A stretch of 34,534 bases of DNA from Nitrospirota bacterium (lineage in GTDB: Bacteria > Nitrospirota > Thermodesulfovibrionia > UBA6902): contig JACRHD010000013.1 of assembly GCA_016234115.1 (NCBI GenBank), positions 1 to 34,534 of the forward strand, written 5' to 3'. Positions 1-8,400 of this stretch are shown in pieces (within the stretch, counting starts at the first letter, position 1; each line of letters starts with the position of its first letter). The notes beneath the pieces were generated by a model, which was not told the DNA's origin, searched no databases, and was given only the letters and a program-made list of their open reading frames with translations. The translations under genes and the position numbers were made by a program.

Positions 1-139
1 AGCGGAAGTTCTTCTCCGCGACCTGAAGGAGCTTCCAGATCATTGCCGTGGCACTCTGAACCTTCTTGAACCGCTTCGCTGCATCAGTCCTCAGCCTTAC
101 CGAGCTGAACGGAGACTCCACTACATTTGTTGTCCGAAG
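1..139 (-). pseudogene. IS256/mutator-family transposase, C-terminal fragment
   Basis: Read on the minus strand, positions 139 to 1 form one open frame beginning LRTTNVVESPF, followed by VRLRTDAAKRFKKV and ATAMIWKLLQVAEKNFR. This pattern is typical of the region near the C-terminus of IS256/mutator-type DDE transposases. The frame is still open at position 1, so the true C-terminus lies outside the window. Everything N-terminal is missing: at position 140 the sequence changes abruptly into a CRISPR repeat, whose reading in this frame does not look like a transposase. The gene is therefore broken and cannot encode an active enzyme here. Family recognition is from memory of the motif; the break is seen directly. 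Confidence 0.75.
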
Positions 140-224
140 GTCGCGCCCCGCGCGGGGCGCGTGGATTGAAACAGGCGATTTTCCGAATCCCGTTTTGCGG
201 CTGTCATAGTTGGTCGCGCCCCGC
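140..224 (+). CRISPR. CRISPR array remnant: one full repeat, one spacer, one truncated repeat
   Basis: Positions 140-172 are a 33-base unit starting GTCGCGCCCC and ending GTGGATTGAAAC, with a GC-rich palindrome between. This is the typical form of type I-C repeats. A 40-base spacer follows (173-212). At 213-224 the first 12 bases of the repeat recur exactly and then the match stops. Loss of the 3' part of a repeat is common at the leader-distal end of an array, so 224 is probably the trailer end. No cas gene, leader or further repeat is present, and the expected upstream repeats are replaced by the transposase stump. The spacer is slightly longer than usual for type I-C. Confidence 0.75.
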
Positions 225-324
225 AGGAGTTTGTCCCTTTGCCGGAAATTCGGCTTTTCTGCCGCTGCTCATTAATAATATTAATCCGGTCATAGCGCTG
301 TACCTAACCCCGCGTTTCATGAAT

Positions 325-330
325 TATAAT
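325..330 (+). promoter_or_regulatory. possible -10 element for the riboswitch/TonB operon
   Basis: An exact TATAAT lies at 325-330 in an AT-rich stretch between the CRISPR remnant and the structured leader. No convincing -35 hexamer sits 16-18 bases upstream, so this is only a candidate. Transcription from here would give a leader of about 240 bases containing the 383-408 palindrome and the riboswitch-like fold. Confidence 0.3.
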
Positions 331-382
331 GGAAATCACAACAAATAATTATTCTCTTGTAAAGTTGAAACAAGATACGGAT

Positions 383-408
383 GGTATCCGGCTCATATGA
401 CGGATACC
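383..408. repeat. 8-bp perfect inverted repeat in the leader
   Basis: GGTATCCG (383-390) and CGGATACC (401-408) are perfect inverted arms around a 10-base loop, just upstream of the riboswitch-like element. A second, shorter pair (TCTTGT at 355-360, ACAAGA at 370-375) lies before it. These could be an operator or an RNA hairpin; the sequence does not decide. Confidence 0.4.
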
Positions 409-437
409 GGACAAAGCTGTCAATTAAAAAAGATACA

Positions 438-521
438 CCACCGAAGGGGTAAAGCCCGGGCAACCGGGCGACACAAAGTTTCCTGTCCTGAGGTCTCGGG
501 ATAGAGGGACTGCCGAAGTGG
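438..521 (+). promoter_or_regulatory. probable GEMM-I (c-di-GMP-I class) riboswitch aptamer, divergent
   Basis: The fold matches the GEMM-I layout. P1 pairs CCAC (438-441) with GTGG (518-521). A purine-rich joining strand runs GAAGGGGTAAA (443-453). P2 is GCCCGG/CCGGGC (454-469) capped by a GCAA tetraloop. The strand GACACAAAG (470-478) matches the hallmark GACGCAAAG with one change. P3 is closed by GTCC (485-488) and GGAC (507-510), with CCTGAG and TAGAGG elements resembling a tetraloop receptor. The position that contacts the ligand in the joining strand appears to be G, as in c-di-GMP sensors, rather than the A of cGAMP-sensing variants. It sits before a terminator and an operon encoding a GGDEF-EAL protein. 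Assigned by eye, so a different RNA class remains possible. Confidence 0.5.
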
Positions 522-536
522 CAATTGGTCAGGAAA

Positions 537-566
537 GCCCACCCTTTCGCGGGTGGGTTTTATTTT
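537..566 (+). terminator. intrinsic terminator acting as riboswitch expression platform
   Basis: CCCACCC (538-544), loop TTTCGC and GGGTGGG (551-557) form a perfect 7-bp GC-rich stem followed by TTTTATTTT. It lies 16 bases after the aptamer and 10 bases before the TonB receptor start codon, the position expected for ligand-controlled transcription termination. Confidence 0.85.
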
Positions 567-576
567 GGGGATCACC

Positions 577-2682
577 ATGCAGACTGCCGCAAGGAAGAAG
601 GTAAACAACAAGCTGTATTATTTTCCGGTCCTGTTGTTCTGTCTTTTATGCTTCCCGTCTCCCGTTTATACGCAGTCATCGGGATCCGGCGGCGCGGCAG
701 ATGAGTCAATCCTTTTCCTGGAGATACCTTCGGTATACAGCGCCTCCAAATACGAGCAGAAAATCACCGAGGCCCCGTCATCGGTGAGCATCATTACGGC
801 GGATGAAATCAGGAAATACGGATATCGCAATTTCGCTGAAATTCTCCGCAGCATAAGAGGGTTCTTCATTTCCAACGACAGAAATTACAGTTATCTCGGC
901 ATCAGGGGGTTCAGCCTGCCGTCGGATTATAACGACCGTGTCCTCATCCTTGTCGACGGAATAAGGGTGAATGACAACATTTATGACTCCGTATTGCTCG
1001 GGAACGACTTTCCGCTTGAGACCGACCTCATCGACCGTATTGAGGTCGTCAGGGGCCCGGGGTCCTCATTGTACGGCAGCAATGCGTTTTTTGCCGTGAT
1101 CAATGTACTGACGAGGCCGGGCCGTGACTTGAAGGGGTTTGAGATTTCCGGCGAGGCGGGGACCAATAATACATACAAGACCCGGCTCAGCTTCGGCGAC
1201 AGGTTGCAGCAGAGGCGGGAGCTGCTCCTTTCAGCCTCCTATTTCGACAGTGACGGAAACGAGCGCCTGTTTTATGAGGAATTTGACGCCCCGGAGACGA
1301 ACAACGGCGTTGCGACCGGTTCGGATTCCGAGAAATACAAAAATCTCTTCGCAAAATTTACTGTTAACGACTTCACATTGCAGGGCGATTACCACCACAG
1401 AAAAAAATGGATACCCACCTCTCCCTGGGAAACCATATTCAACCATGACAATACTCACACTATCGATGAAAGCTACTGGATAGACCTGAAATATGAACAT
1501 GCGTATCCGAAGCGGTTAAATGTCCTGGCCCGCATCAATTACAATTACTACAAATATTACGGGTGGTATCCCTATGCCTGCGAAACAGGCGATGACACTT
1601 GCGTCCCGCCGGTTGTTGTAAACAAAGACTCCGCATACGGGAAATGGCTGTACGGCGAGCTGCAGGCAAACGCCTTACTCACGGAAAGACACAGGGTGAC
1701 GGCCGGCGCGGATTACCACAATAATATACGGCAGCATCAGAAGACTTTTTATTCCGACGCCGATCCTGAAGTGTGGGGCCGGCTTGACGACAGGCGTGAT
1801 CTGGACAACTGGGCTTTATTCATTCAGGATGAAATCAGCGTCACAGACGGCCTGTTGTTGCATGCCGGGGTGCGCAATGACCAATATCAATCATTCGGCA
1901 ATGCCGTGAGTCCCCGCGCGGCCATAATTTATGATCCTTTTAAAGGGACTACATTCAAGGCGGTTTACAGCCGGGCCTTCCGCGCTCCAAGTGTTTATGA
2001 GCTCTATTATAATGATGTAGGAGTCTCGGCAAAGGCCAACCCGGACCTCAAGCCTGAAACCATTAATACTTATGAGCTGATATATGAACAGTACCTCGGA
2101 AAATATCTTCGCGGGACTGTGGCCGGCTTTCATTACAAAATTGAAGACCTCATAAGGCAGTATCCCGATCCTGCGGATGGACTCCTCGTATTCAATAATG
2201 TCGACACCGTCACGGCAAACGGCATGGAGCTGGAGGTGGGAGGGAAGAGCGAGAGCGGATTTGAGGGATGGGTGAGCTACACGTATCAAAAAACAGAAAA
2301 CAGGGAAACGGGAGACGTCCTTACAAATTCTCCCGAACACCTTGCAAAGGCAAACCTGATTGTCCCGCTCATAAGAGACAGGCTTTTCCTCGGGATGGAA
2401 GAGCAGTACACGGGCAGGAGAAGGACCCTTCACCGGGAAAAGCAGGAAGCCCTTCCCGAAGGGCTTAGGGAAGAAGTCTTCCCTTCCGACCATTATGCGG
2501 GGTCCTATTTCATTACCAACGCTACTCTTTACGCCAAAAACATAAACAATCTGCAGGTCTCCGCCGGAGTATATAACCTTTTTGACAGGAAATATGCCGA
2601 CCCCGGAGCCGGGGAGCACCTTCAGGACACTATTGAACAGGACGGCAGGACATTCCGCCTGAAACTGACTTATAGCTTTTGA
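577..2682 (+). CDS. TonB-dependent outer-membrane receptor
   Basis: An outer-membrane active-transport receptor of 701 residues. A signal peptide comes first (basic MQTAARKKVNNK, then a hydrophobic run ending near VYTQ). The plug domain follows at about 45-165: APSSVSIITADEIRKYGYRN, then LGIRGF, RVLILVDGIRVND, IDRIEVVRGPGSSLYGSNAF and AVINVLTRPG. The rest is beta-barrel rich in aromatic, alternating strands, and it ends LKLTYSF with the terminal Phe expected of barrel proteins. The ATG at 577, with GGGG at 567-570, is preferred over the GTG at 553, which lies inside the terminator stem. The substrate cannot be read from sequence; the linked periplasmic binding protein suggests a small organic ligand or cofactor. 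First gene of a three-gene operon. Confidence 0.93.
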   Translation: MQTAARKKVNNKLYYFPVLLFCLLCFPSPVYTQSSGSGGAADESILFLEIPSVYSASKYEQKITEAPSSVSIITADEIRKYGYRNFAEILRSIRGFFISNDRNYSYLGIRGFSLPSDYNDRVLILVDGIRVNDNIYDSVLLGNDFPLETDLIDRIEVVRGPGSSLYGSNAFFAVINVLTRPGRDLKGFEISGEAGTNNTYKTRLSFGDRLQQRRELLLSASYFDSDGNERLFYEEFDAPETNNGVATGSDSEKYKNLFAKFTVNDFTLQGDYHHRKKWIPTSPWETIFNHDNTHTIDESYWIDLKYEHAYPKRLNVLARINYNYYKYYGWYPYACETGDDTCVPPVVVNKDSAYGKWLYGELQANALLTERHRVTAGADYHNNIRQHQKTFYSDADPEVWGRLDDRRDLDNWALFIQDEISVTDGLLLHAGVRNDQYQSFGNAVSPRAAIIYDPFKGTTFKAVYSRAFRAPSVYELYYNDVGVSAKANPDLKPETINTYELIYEQYLGKYLRGTVAGFHYKIEDLIRQYPDPADGLLVFNNVDTVTANGMELEVGGKSESGFEGWVSYTYQKTENRETGDVLTNSPEHLAKANLIVPLIRDRLFLGMEEQYTGRRRTLHREKQEALPEGLREEVFPSDHYAGSYFITNATLYAKNINNLQVSAGVYNLFDRKYADPGAGEHLQDTIEQDGRTFRLKLTYSF

Positions 2683-2700
2683 TATCGCGGGCAGGACAAG

Positions 2701-3648
2701 ATGTTTAATTCATATTTGAATAAGTCCATATTGATCGTCACGACGCTCCTGTTATTTTCCGTTTACCGTGAAACCTGCGCTTATGCCGCGTCCGGCAGCA
2801 GGGTCGCGGTCCTATTAAGTCAAGCCTCAGCTCCTTATCAGGACGCCCTTGAGGGCTTCAGACGCTATCTTGACGAAAAAGGCTCCGGGGCCTCATTCGA
2901 CATTTATCACTTGAGCGGCAATAAGACTACGGATGAACAGATCGTCAGGAAGATCATCGGGGAAAGGGCCGCCCTGATTTACTGTCTGGGAACGCCCGCC
3001 GCGGAAGCGGCACTCGAACAGATCACCGACATCCCGGTCATCGCGGGCCTTGTCCTGAAAACGGACAAATTTCATAACAGGAAGAATGTCGCCGGCGTGT
3101 CGCTTGAAATCCCACTGACGACGCAGTTTGAAATGATGAGGCGCATACTCCCGGAAGCGAGGACGATCGGGGTCCTGTATAACCCTGATCAGAACAAACA
3201 GCTCGTGGCCTCCGCAGCGGAGATTTCCGGCAAATTCAATTTGAGCCTGAAGGCCTATCAGGTATATTCGCCGAAAGACCTGCCTGACGCCCTTAAACAC
3301 ATGTCGGGGACAGTAGACGCCCTGTGGGGGATAAACGATAACGTTGTGTATACACCTGAGACGGCAAAACAGATCCTGCTTTTTTCTTTCCGGAACTATA
3401 TCCCATTCATAGGTCTGTCCTCCGAATGGGTAAAGGCTGGAGCGCTTTATGCCCCGGGCAGGGATTACAGAAGTATCGGCGCCCAGTGCGGCGAAATGGG
3501 ACTGAAGGTCCTGCGGGGCGCTCACGCGGATTCCATACCCGACGCTTCGCCGCGCAGGGTGGTTTATTCACTGAACTTAAAGACCGCCGCACATATGAAG
3601 ATATCCTTCCCGGAGACCATAATCCGGGAGGCGAATAAAATTTATTAG
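2701..3648 (+). CDS. ABC-type substrate-binding protein, TrpX/PF04392-like, without a transporter
   Basis: A 315-residue periplasmic protein with an N-terminal signal peptide (hydrophobic segment about 9-29, cleavage likely after CAYA). The fold signature follows: VAVLLSQASAPYQDALEGF, then LIYCLGTPAAEAAL, IPVIAGLV, a NVAGVSLEIPL segment, and RTIGVLYNPDQNK starting the second lobe. This matches the ABC_sub_bind family, which binds aromatic amino acids or similar small ligands. The gene starts 18 bases after the TonB receptor and ends 9 bases before the GGDEF-EAL gene. No permease or ATPase is adjacent, so the protein may deliver a ligand signal to the membrane sensor rather than feed a transporter. 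That role is inference. Confidence 0.85.
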   Translation: MFNSYLNKSILIVTTLLLFSVYRETCAYAASGSRVAVLLSQASAPYQDALEGFRRYLDEKGSGASFDIYHLSGNKTTDEQIVRKIIGERAALIYCLGTPAAEAALEQITDIPVIAGLVLKTDKFHNRKNVAGVSLEIPLTTQFEMMRRILPEARTIGVLYNPDQNKQLVASAAEISGKFNLSLKAYQVYSPKDLPDALKHMSGTVDALWGINDNVVYTPETAKQILLFSFRNYIPFIGLSSEWVKAGALYAPGRDYRSIGAQCGEMGLKVLRGAHADSIPDASPRRVVYSLNLKTAAHMKISFPETIIREANKIY

Positions 3649-3657
3649 GCGGCCGGG

Positions 3658-6228
3658 ATGAGACTGAAGACATTGAAAAACAAGATGAGCATTTCATCCA
3701 AATTTATCCTGTTGACCGGTTCGTTGATTTTACTGACCTCGTCGGTTGTCGCAATATTTATGATAAGAGCTGAAGCATGGCATTCTTACAGAGAGCTTGC
3801 GGAAAAAGGGAATTCCCTGGCCCTTATCATGGCTGAAAATGCCGATTACGGTATTTATACGGAAAACCTGGAAAACCTTAAAGCCGTAGCGGAAAGCCTG
3901 GAAAATGACAGCGACATAATATATGTGAGAATCTACAACGCGGACAAAAAAGTTTTAGTATACAGCTCAAAAAAAACATCTCTGCTCCGGCCCCGGCCCG
4001 GCGACAGGGTCTTTCCGTTTCCTGTCAATATGAGACAGCCCGTCACTACCCACTTTGATAATTTCATCGATATAATCGCGCCTGTCACATCTGTTCAGGG
4101 AAGATTCACTGACACTCTCTTTCCCGGAGAAGTTCAACCGGGAAGGCGGAAAATTATAGGCTACCTGGAGATCGGCCTGACACTTGAATGGGTAAGCGCC
4201 AAGGTAAACAGCTTCATTGTGTCGGCCGTCATATCCACGTTTTTATGCGTGCTGCTGGGCATAGCGCTGGCAATACTGCTTTCAAAAAGGATAACGTCGC
4301 CGCTCGGGAAATTAAACCTCGCGACCCGGGAGATCGCCGCCGGAAGATTTGATCACCTGGTCGATATCAGGACAGGAGACGAAATCTCCGACCTTGCCGG
4401 GGCCTTCAATCACATGCTGGGCCGTTTAAAAGATTTCCGCAGTCAGGTTGAGGCCCGCACCAATGAGCTGTCCATGAGCAATCAAAAATTAATTGAAGAA
4501 ATACGGTCGCGTACGGAGACGGAAATCTCGCTTGCCGCAACAAAGATACGCCTTCAGCACCTGCTCACCAATACCCCTGCCGTAATTTACAGTTGCAAGC
4601 CGTGCAGGGAATTCGAGGTCGCCTTTATCAGTGAAAACATCAAGTCACTGATCGGGTTCTGTAACCATGAATTCCTGAAAGACCCGCAGAAATGGGCGCT
4701 CTGTGTCCACAGGGACGATGCATGGCGGTTCATGAAGGAGCGGGAGCGGGTATTCTCTGCCGGACACAATTCCATAGAATACCGTTTCATGCATAAGGAC
4801 GGGCAATTCATCTGGATTTATGACGAGCTGAAACTGATCCGCAACGCCGACGGGGTCCCGGTCGAAGTCGTCGGATACATGATAGACGTAACAAAGCGCA
4901 GGACGCTGGAAGACCAATTGATCAAGGACGCCCTGCATGACCCCCTGACGGGGCTGCCGAACCGCGCCCTGTTTCTGGACCGTCTTGAAAAAGCCATAGC
5001 GACCGCGAAACGGCTGAAAGACTGCGTATTCTGCGTATTGTTTCTCGACCTGGACCGTTTCAAGAAAGTCAACGACGGCCTCGGACACGTTACCGGCGAC
5101 AAGTTACTGATCGCCGCAGCCGGGAGATTGAGCAACTGCATACACGAAAACGATACCGTCGCCCGCCTCAGCGGTGATGAATTCGCCATTATCCTCGCTG
5201 ATATGAAGGGCTATTATGGGGCGGAAAATATTTCGGCCCGCATCCATAAGGAGCTGACGACCCCGTTCAACATCGACGGGCAGGAGATATATCTGAGCGT
5301 CAGCATCGGGATCGTCATGAACGACAAAAAGTATGAGCGGGCCGAGCAGTTTTTACGCGACGCCGATACGGCGATGTATCACGCGAAAGGGCGAGGGGGG
5401 GGCTGTCATGTCCTGTTCGACACGCATATGCACGAGCTCGCGCTCAGGTCCCTGCGCCTGGAGACGGGCCTTCGGCATGCTGTCGAACGCGGGGAACTGT
5501 TTCTTGAATACCAGCCGATCGTGTCGGCAAATACGGGAAGGGTCAAAGGGTTTGAGGCCCTGCTGCGGTGGAGTCATCCTGAACATGGCCTGCTTCTTCC
5601 GAAGGATTTTATTCACGTGGCCGAGGTGACCGGCCTCATCGTCCCTATCGGCAACTGGGTGATTCACGAGGCATGCCGCCAGATGAAGATATGGCATAAC
5701 GAATTCCCTTCTTATTTCCCCCTCGCAATAAGCATAAACATCTCCAGCAGGCAGTTCACCCCCCAGTTGATACAATATATCAAACGCGTTCTCGGGGAAA
5801 CAGGCTTTGATCCGGGCAGCCTTATTCTGGAGATTACGGAAAGCGTCATTATGGAAGACCCTGAAGCCACCGCCAGGATACTTATGACGCTGAAGGGAAT
5901 GGACGTACGACTGCAGATCGATGATTTCGGCATGGGGTATTCGTCATTGAATTATCTTCACCATTTTCCTGTCGATGCGTTAAAGATCGACCAGTCGTTT
6001 ATCCGGCGCATGAATGATAACGAGGACAGGATGGAGATTGTAAAGCTGATCATTACGCTGGCCCACAACCTCTACATGAACGTGATCGCCGAGGGGGTTG
6101 AAACGGTCGCCCAGCACAATCTGCTGCGCGATATGGAATGTGAATACGTCCAGGGGTTTTTGTTCTCCAGCGCCCTGGGCGTAAAAGAAGCCGGGGACTT
6201 TTTACAGCGGGACCACATAGCGCGCTGA
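3658..6228 (+). CDS. membrane-bound sensor with HAMP, PAS, GGDEF and EAL domains
   Basis: An 856-residue inner-membrane c-di-GMP turnover protein. Order: TM1 about 15-36, periplasmic sensor about 40-183, TM2 about 186-209, HAMP 210-262, coiled segment, PAS about 298-415, GGDEF about 420-585, EAL about 595-845. The cyclase motif is SGDEF (505-509), an accepted variant. The position of the inhibitory RxxD site reads HEND, so product inhibition through that site is unlikely. The EAL domain has FEALLRW (632-638), DDFGMGYSSLNYL, KIDQSFI and EGVET, so phosphodiesterase residues look intact. Both activities are plausible; net direction is unknown. Position last in an operon behind a GEMM-like riboswitch suggests feedback. 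The start is the ATG shortly after the preceding stop, with only a weak ribosome site. Confidence 0.93.
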   Translation: MRLKTLKNKMSISSKFILLTGSLILLTSSVVAIFMIRAEAWHSYRELAEKGNSLALIMAENADYGIYTENLENLKAVAESLENDSDIIYVRIYNADKKVLVYSSKKTSLLRPRPGDRVFPFPVNMRQPVTTHFDNFIDIIAPVTSVQGRFTDTLFPGEVQPGRRKIIGYLEIGLTLEWVSAKVNSFIVSAVISTFLCVLLGIALAILLSKRITSPLGKLNLATREIAAGRFDHLVDIRTGDEISDLAGAFNHMLGRLKDFRSQVEARTNELSMSNQKLIEEIRSRTETEISLAATKIRLQHLLTNTPAVIYSCKPCREFEVAFISENIKSLIGFCNHEFLKDPQKWALCVHRDDAWRFMKERERVFSAGHNSIEYRFMHKDGQFIWIYDELKLIRNADGVPVEVVGYMIDVTKRRTLEDQLIKDALHDPLTGLPNRALFLDRLEKAIATAKRLKDCVFCVLFLDLDRFKKVNDGLGHVTGDKLLIAAAGRLSNCIHENDTVARLSGDEFAIILADMKGYYGAENISARIHKELTTPFNIDGQEIYLSVSIGIVMNDKKYERAEQFLRDADTAMYHAKGRGGGCHVLFDTHMHELALRSLRLETGLRHAVERGELFLEYQPIVSANTGRVKGFEALLRWSHPEHGLLLPKDFIHVAEVTGLIVPIGNWVIHEACRQMKIWHNEFPSYFPLAISINISSRQFTPQLIQYIKRVLGETGFDPGSLILEITESVIMEDPEATARILMTLKGMDVRLQIDDFGMGYSSLNYLHHFPVDALKIDQSFIRRMNDNEDRMEIVKLIITLAHNLYMNVIAEGVETVAQHNLLRDMECEYVQGFLFSSALGVKEAGDFLQRDHIAR

Positions 6229-6238
6229 GGCCGGGAGA

Positions 6239-8272
6239 TCAGACTATCTTCGAGAAGTCCCCGAGCGCGCCGAAGACGCTTTTTACGGAGGAAAGCAGGG
6301 CGAGCCTGTTGTTTTTTATCCTCTCGTCTTTGTCCATCACGAGGACGCCGTCGAAGAACGCGTTGATCGGTCTTTCAAGCTCAAACAGTGCCCTGAAATT
6401 CCTGTTTGTCATTTCATTGCCGGTCCGCACGGCCGCGCTGTACAGTTCCTTTTCCACCGGCTCCGTGAGCAGAGATACATCCACTTTGTCCGCCTGGACT
6501 TTGGCCAAAATATTGTAGACCCTCTTTGCCGCCAAAAGCAGAGACGGGAACCCGGCGTCCTTCCTCAAATCCGAGAGGGCGTCGATCCGTGACTTTAAAT
6601 CATTCATGTTCAGATTTCTTACCGCGAGGGCCGCGTCGACGAGGTCATAGCCGTATCCCTGCGCCGATAAGGACCCTTCGAGACGCTGATTGAAAAACTT
6701 CAATACCTGTTCAAGAAGCGCTCCTTTATTTCCAGGAGAGACCGGCAAACCCTCTATCGCTTTCTCCGCAAGCATGTCGATTGAGAGAGGATATTCCCTG
6801 TTCTGCAGGATAGTTATTAAGCCGGCGGCCTGGCGTCTGAGCGCGAACGGGTCTTCCGAGCCGGAAGGTATTAAACCGAGATGAAAAAATGAGGCAATAT
6901 TGTCCATTTTATCAGCGAGGGAGATGATCGTGCCCATTTCCCCGGCCGGCAGCGCATCGCCCGCGGATTTCGGCAGATAGTGCTCGCAGACCGCATTCGC
7001 CGTTTCTTTGTCTTCACCCGAATTCAGGGCGTATATCATGCCCATATACCCCTGCAGCTCAGGGAATTCTCTCACAATCCCCGTTACGAGGTCAGCCTTG
7101 GAAAGCATGGCGGCCCTGAGGAGTTTTTCCACGGGCCGGAAATTCAGTCTGCCGGCAATAAAAGAGCACAGGGATTTTGTCCTCTCAGCCTTGTCATGGA
7201 GGGTGCCGAGTCTTTCCTGAAAGGTCACCTTCCTCAATCTTTCAACATAATCCCATAAAGGCCTCTTACGGTCTTCGGAAAAGTAAAATACCGCGTCCTC
7301 AAGGCGGGCCCTCAGCACGCGCCCGGCCCCCTTCCTGACGATATCGCTGTTTTCAGAGGTCGTGTTGCTTACAACGATATAATGAGGAAGGATGTTCCCC
7401 TGCATGTCCTCCGTAGAAAAATATTTCTGGTGGGTCCTCATGACCGTTATGAGGAGGTCTCTGGGCAGTTCAAGATATTTGTCCTCAAAGCTCCCTGAAA
7501 CCAGGACCGGATACTCCACTAAAAAAGTCACCAGGTCCAGCAGCTCCTCATCCTCATGCACCCTGATATTCCGATCGGCTTCAATCTTCCTGAGCCCGTC
7601 AGAAATAATTTTCTTCCTCTCCGCGTAATCCGCGACAACATAATTCCTCGCCAGAAGGGAAAGATATGCGGAGGGGTCTTTTATCCTGATCGCCGACGGA
7701 GAAAGAAACCTGTGCCCGAGCGACACGTCGCTGCTCTTTATTCCGTCGAGCTCGAACGATATTACTTCGCTGCCGAACAGGGCGGCTATCCAGCGCACGG
7801 GCCTCAAAAATCTGAGAGCGCCGTCGCCCCACCTCATTGTCTTGGGAAGCTGAAGGGACGAGATGGTCCCGGGCAGCCCTTCACTCAGCACGTCCTTCGT
7901 CTCCCTGCCCTTGACCTCGACGGTGACCGCAACGTACTCTCCGCGGTCTGTCCGGACAAGCCTGAGCTTGTCGACGTCCACATTCAGTGATTTCGCGAAA
8001 CCGGCGGCCGCTTTCGTGGGCTTGCCTTCGTTGTCGAAAGCGACTTTTTTCGGGGGCCCGAGTGTTTCGACCGTCCTGTCTTTCTGGATACCGGACACTC
8101 CGTCGATCAATATAGTCAGCCTCCGGGGCGTGGCGTATCCGGAAACGCTCCCGTATTCTACCGACTCCCTGTCAAGAAACCGGACAAGCCCTTCCCTCAA
8201 TATCTCCAGCCCCCTGAGAACAAACCGGCCAGGTATCTCTTCGCAGCCTATTTCAAGTAAAAAAGATTTCAT
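6239..8272 (-). CDS. glyS: glycine-tRNA ligase beta subunit
   Basis: A 677-residue beta subunit of the heterotetrameric glycyl-tRNA synthetase, which binds tRNA and supports charging by the alpha subunit. The family opening is clear: FLLEIGCEEIPGRFV, then YATPRRLTILI, GPPKKVAFD, KTMRWGDGALRFLRPVRWI and VMRTHQKYF. The C-terminal part carries the anticodon-binding DALR-like region (about 560-677). Length is normal for the family. It follows glyQ on the same strand after a 110-base AT-rich gap. Its ATG has no visible Shine-Dalgarno, only a poly-A/T tract. It converges with the GGDEF-EAL gene, with 10 bases between stops and no clear terminator. Confidence 0.97.
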   Translation of the reverse strand: MKSFLLEIGCEEIPGRFVLRGLEILREGLVRFLDRESVEYGSVSGYATPRRLTILIDGVSGIQKDRTVETLGPPKKVAFDNEGKPTKAAAGFAKSLNVDVDKLRLVRTDRGEYVAVTVEVKGRETKDVLSEGLPGTISSLQLPKTMRWGDGALRFLRPVRWIAALFGSEVISFELDGIKSSDVSLGHRFLSPSAIRIKDPSAYLSLLARNYVVADYAERKKIISDGLRKIEADRNIRVHEDEELLDLVTFLVEYPVLVSGSFEDKYLELPRDLLITVMRTHQKYFSTEDMQGNILPHYIVVSNTTSENSDIVRKGAGRVLRARLEDAVFYFSEDRKRPLWDYVERLRKVTFQERLGTLHDKAERTKSLCSFIAGRLNFRPVEKLLRAAMLSKADLVTGIVREFPELQGYMGMIYALNSGEDKETANAVCEHYLPKSAGDALPAGEMGTIISLADKMDNIASFFHLGLIPSGSEDPFALRRQAAGLITILQNREYPLSIDMLAEKAIEGLPVSPGNKGALLEQVLKFFNQRLEGSLSAQGYGYDLVDAALAVRNLNMNDLKSRIDALSDLRKDAGFPSLLLAAKRVYNILAKVQADKVDVSLLTEPVEKELYSAAVRTGNEMTNRNFRALFELERPINAFFDGVLVMDKDERIKNNRLALLSSVKSVFGALGDFSKIV

Positions 8273-8400
8273 TTTTTAAATTAAAAATAAAAAATCAAAA
8301 TGCAAAATGACAAATCAAAAACTAAAAATAACGGCATGACGTCATTTTTGCATTTTAATATGTCATTTTGATCTTTGATATTTCATTTTTGACTTTTCAG
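8273..8400. repeat. AT-rich imperfect palindrome between glyQ and glyS
   Basis: The glyQ-glyS gap is made of short A-rich and T-rich words (AAAATGCAAAATGACAAATC and, further on, the opposite-strand GTCATTTTTGCATTTT). They fold back on each other around a GCATGACGTCAT core near 8333-8344. The glyQ stop codon and its last codons (SQK) lie within the block. Such word-like AT palindromes look like a dispersed intergenic repeat rather than a gene. Confidence 0.6.

Noticed and set aside
438-540. Cobalamin riboswitch before the TonB receptor
   Set aside because: TonB receptors are often B12-controlled and GGTCAGGAAAGCCC loosely resembles a B12 box, but the other conserved blocks are absent and the fold fits GEMM-I better.
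1-553. A functional CRISPR-Cas locus
   Set aside because: No cas genes, no leader, only one complete repeat; treated as a remnant.
553-576. GTG start 8 codons upstream for the TonB receptor
   Set aside because: It lies inside the right arm of the terminator stem, while the ATG at 577 has a GGGG ribosome site and begins a proper signal peptide.
1891-2619. 242-codon minus-strand frame
   Set aside because: Shadow of the TonB receptor barrel; no ribosome site or recognisable domain.
2701-3648. Complete ABC importers around the two binding proteins (also 16546-17454)
   Set aside because: No permease or ATPase gene lies on either strand nearby; neighbours are signalling proteins.
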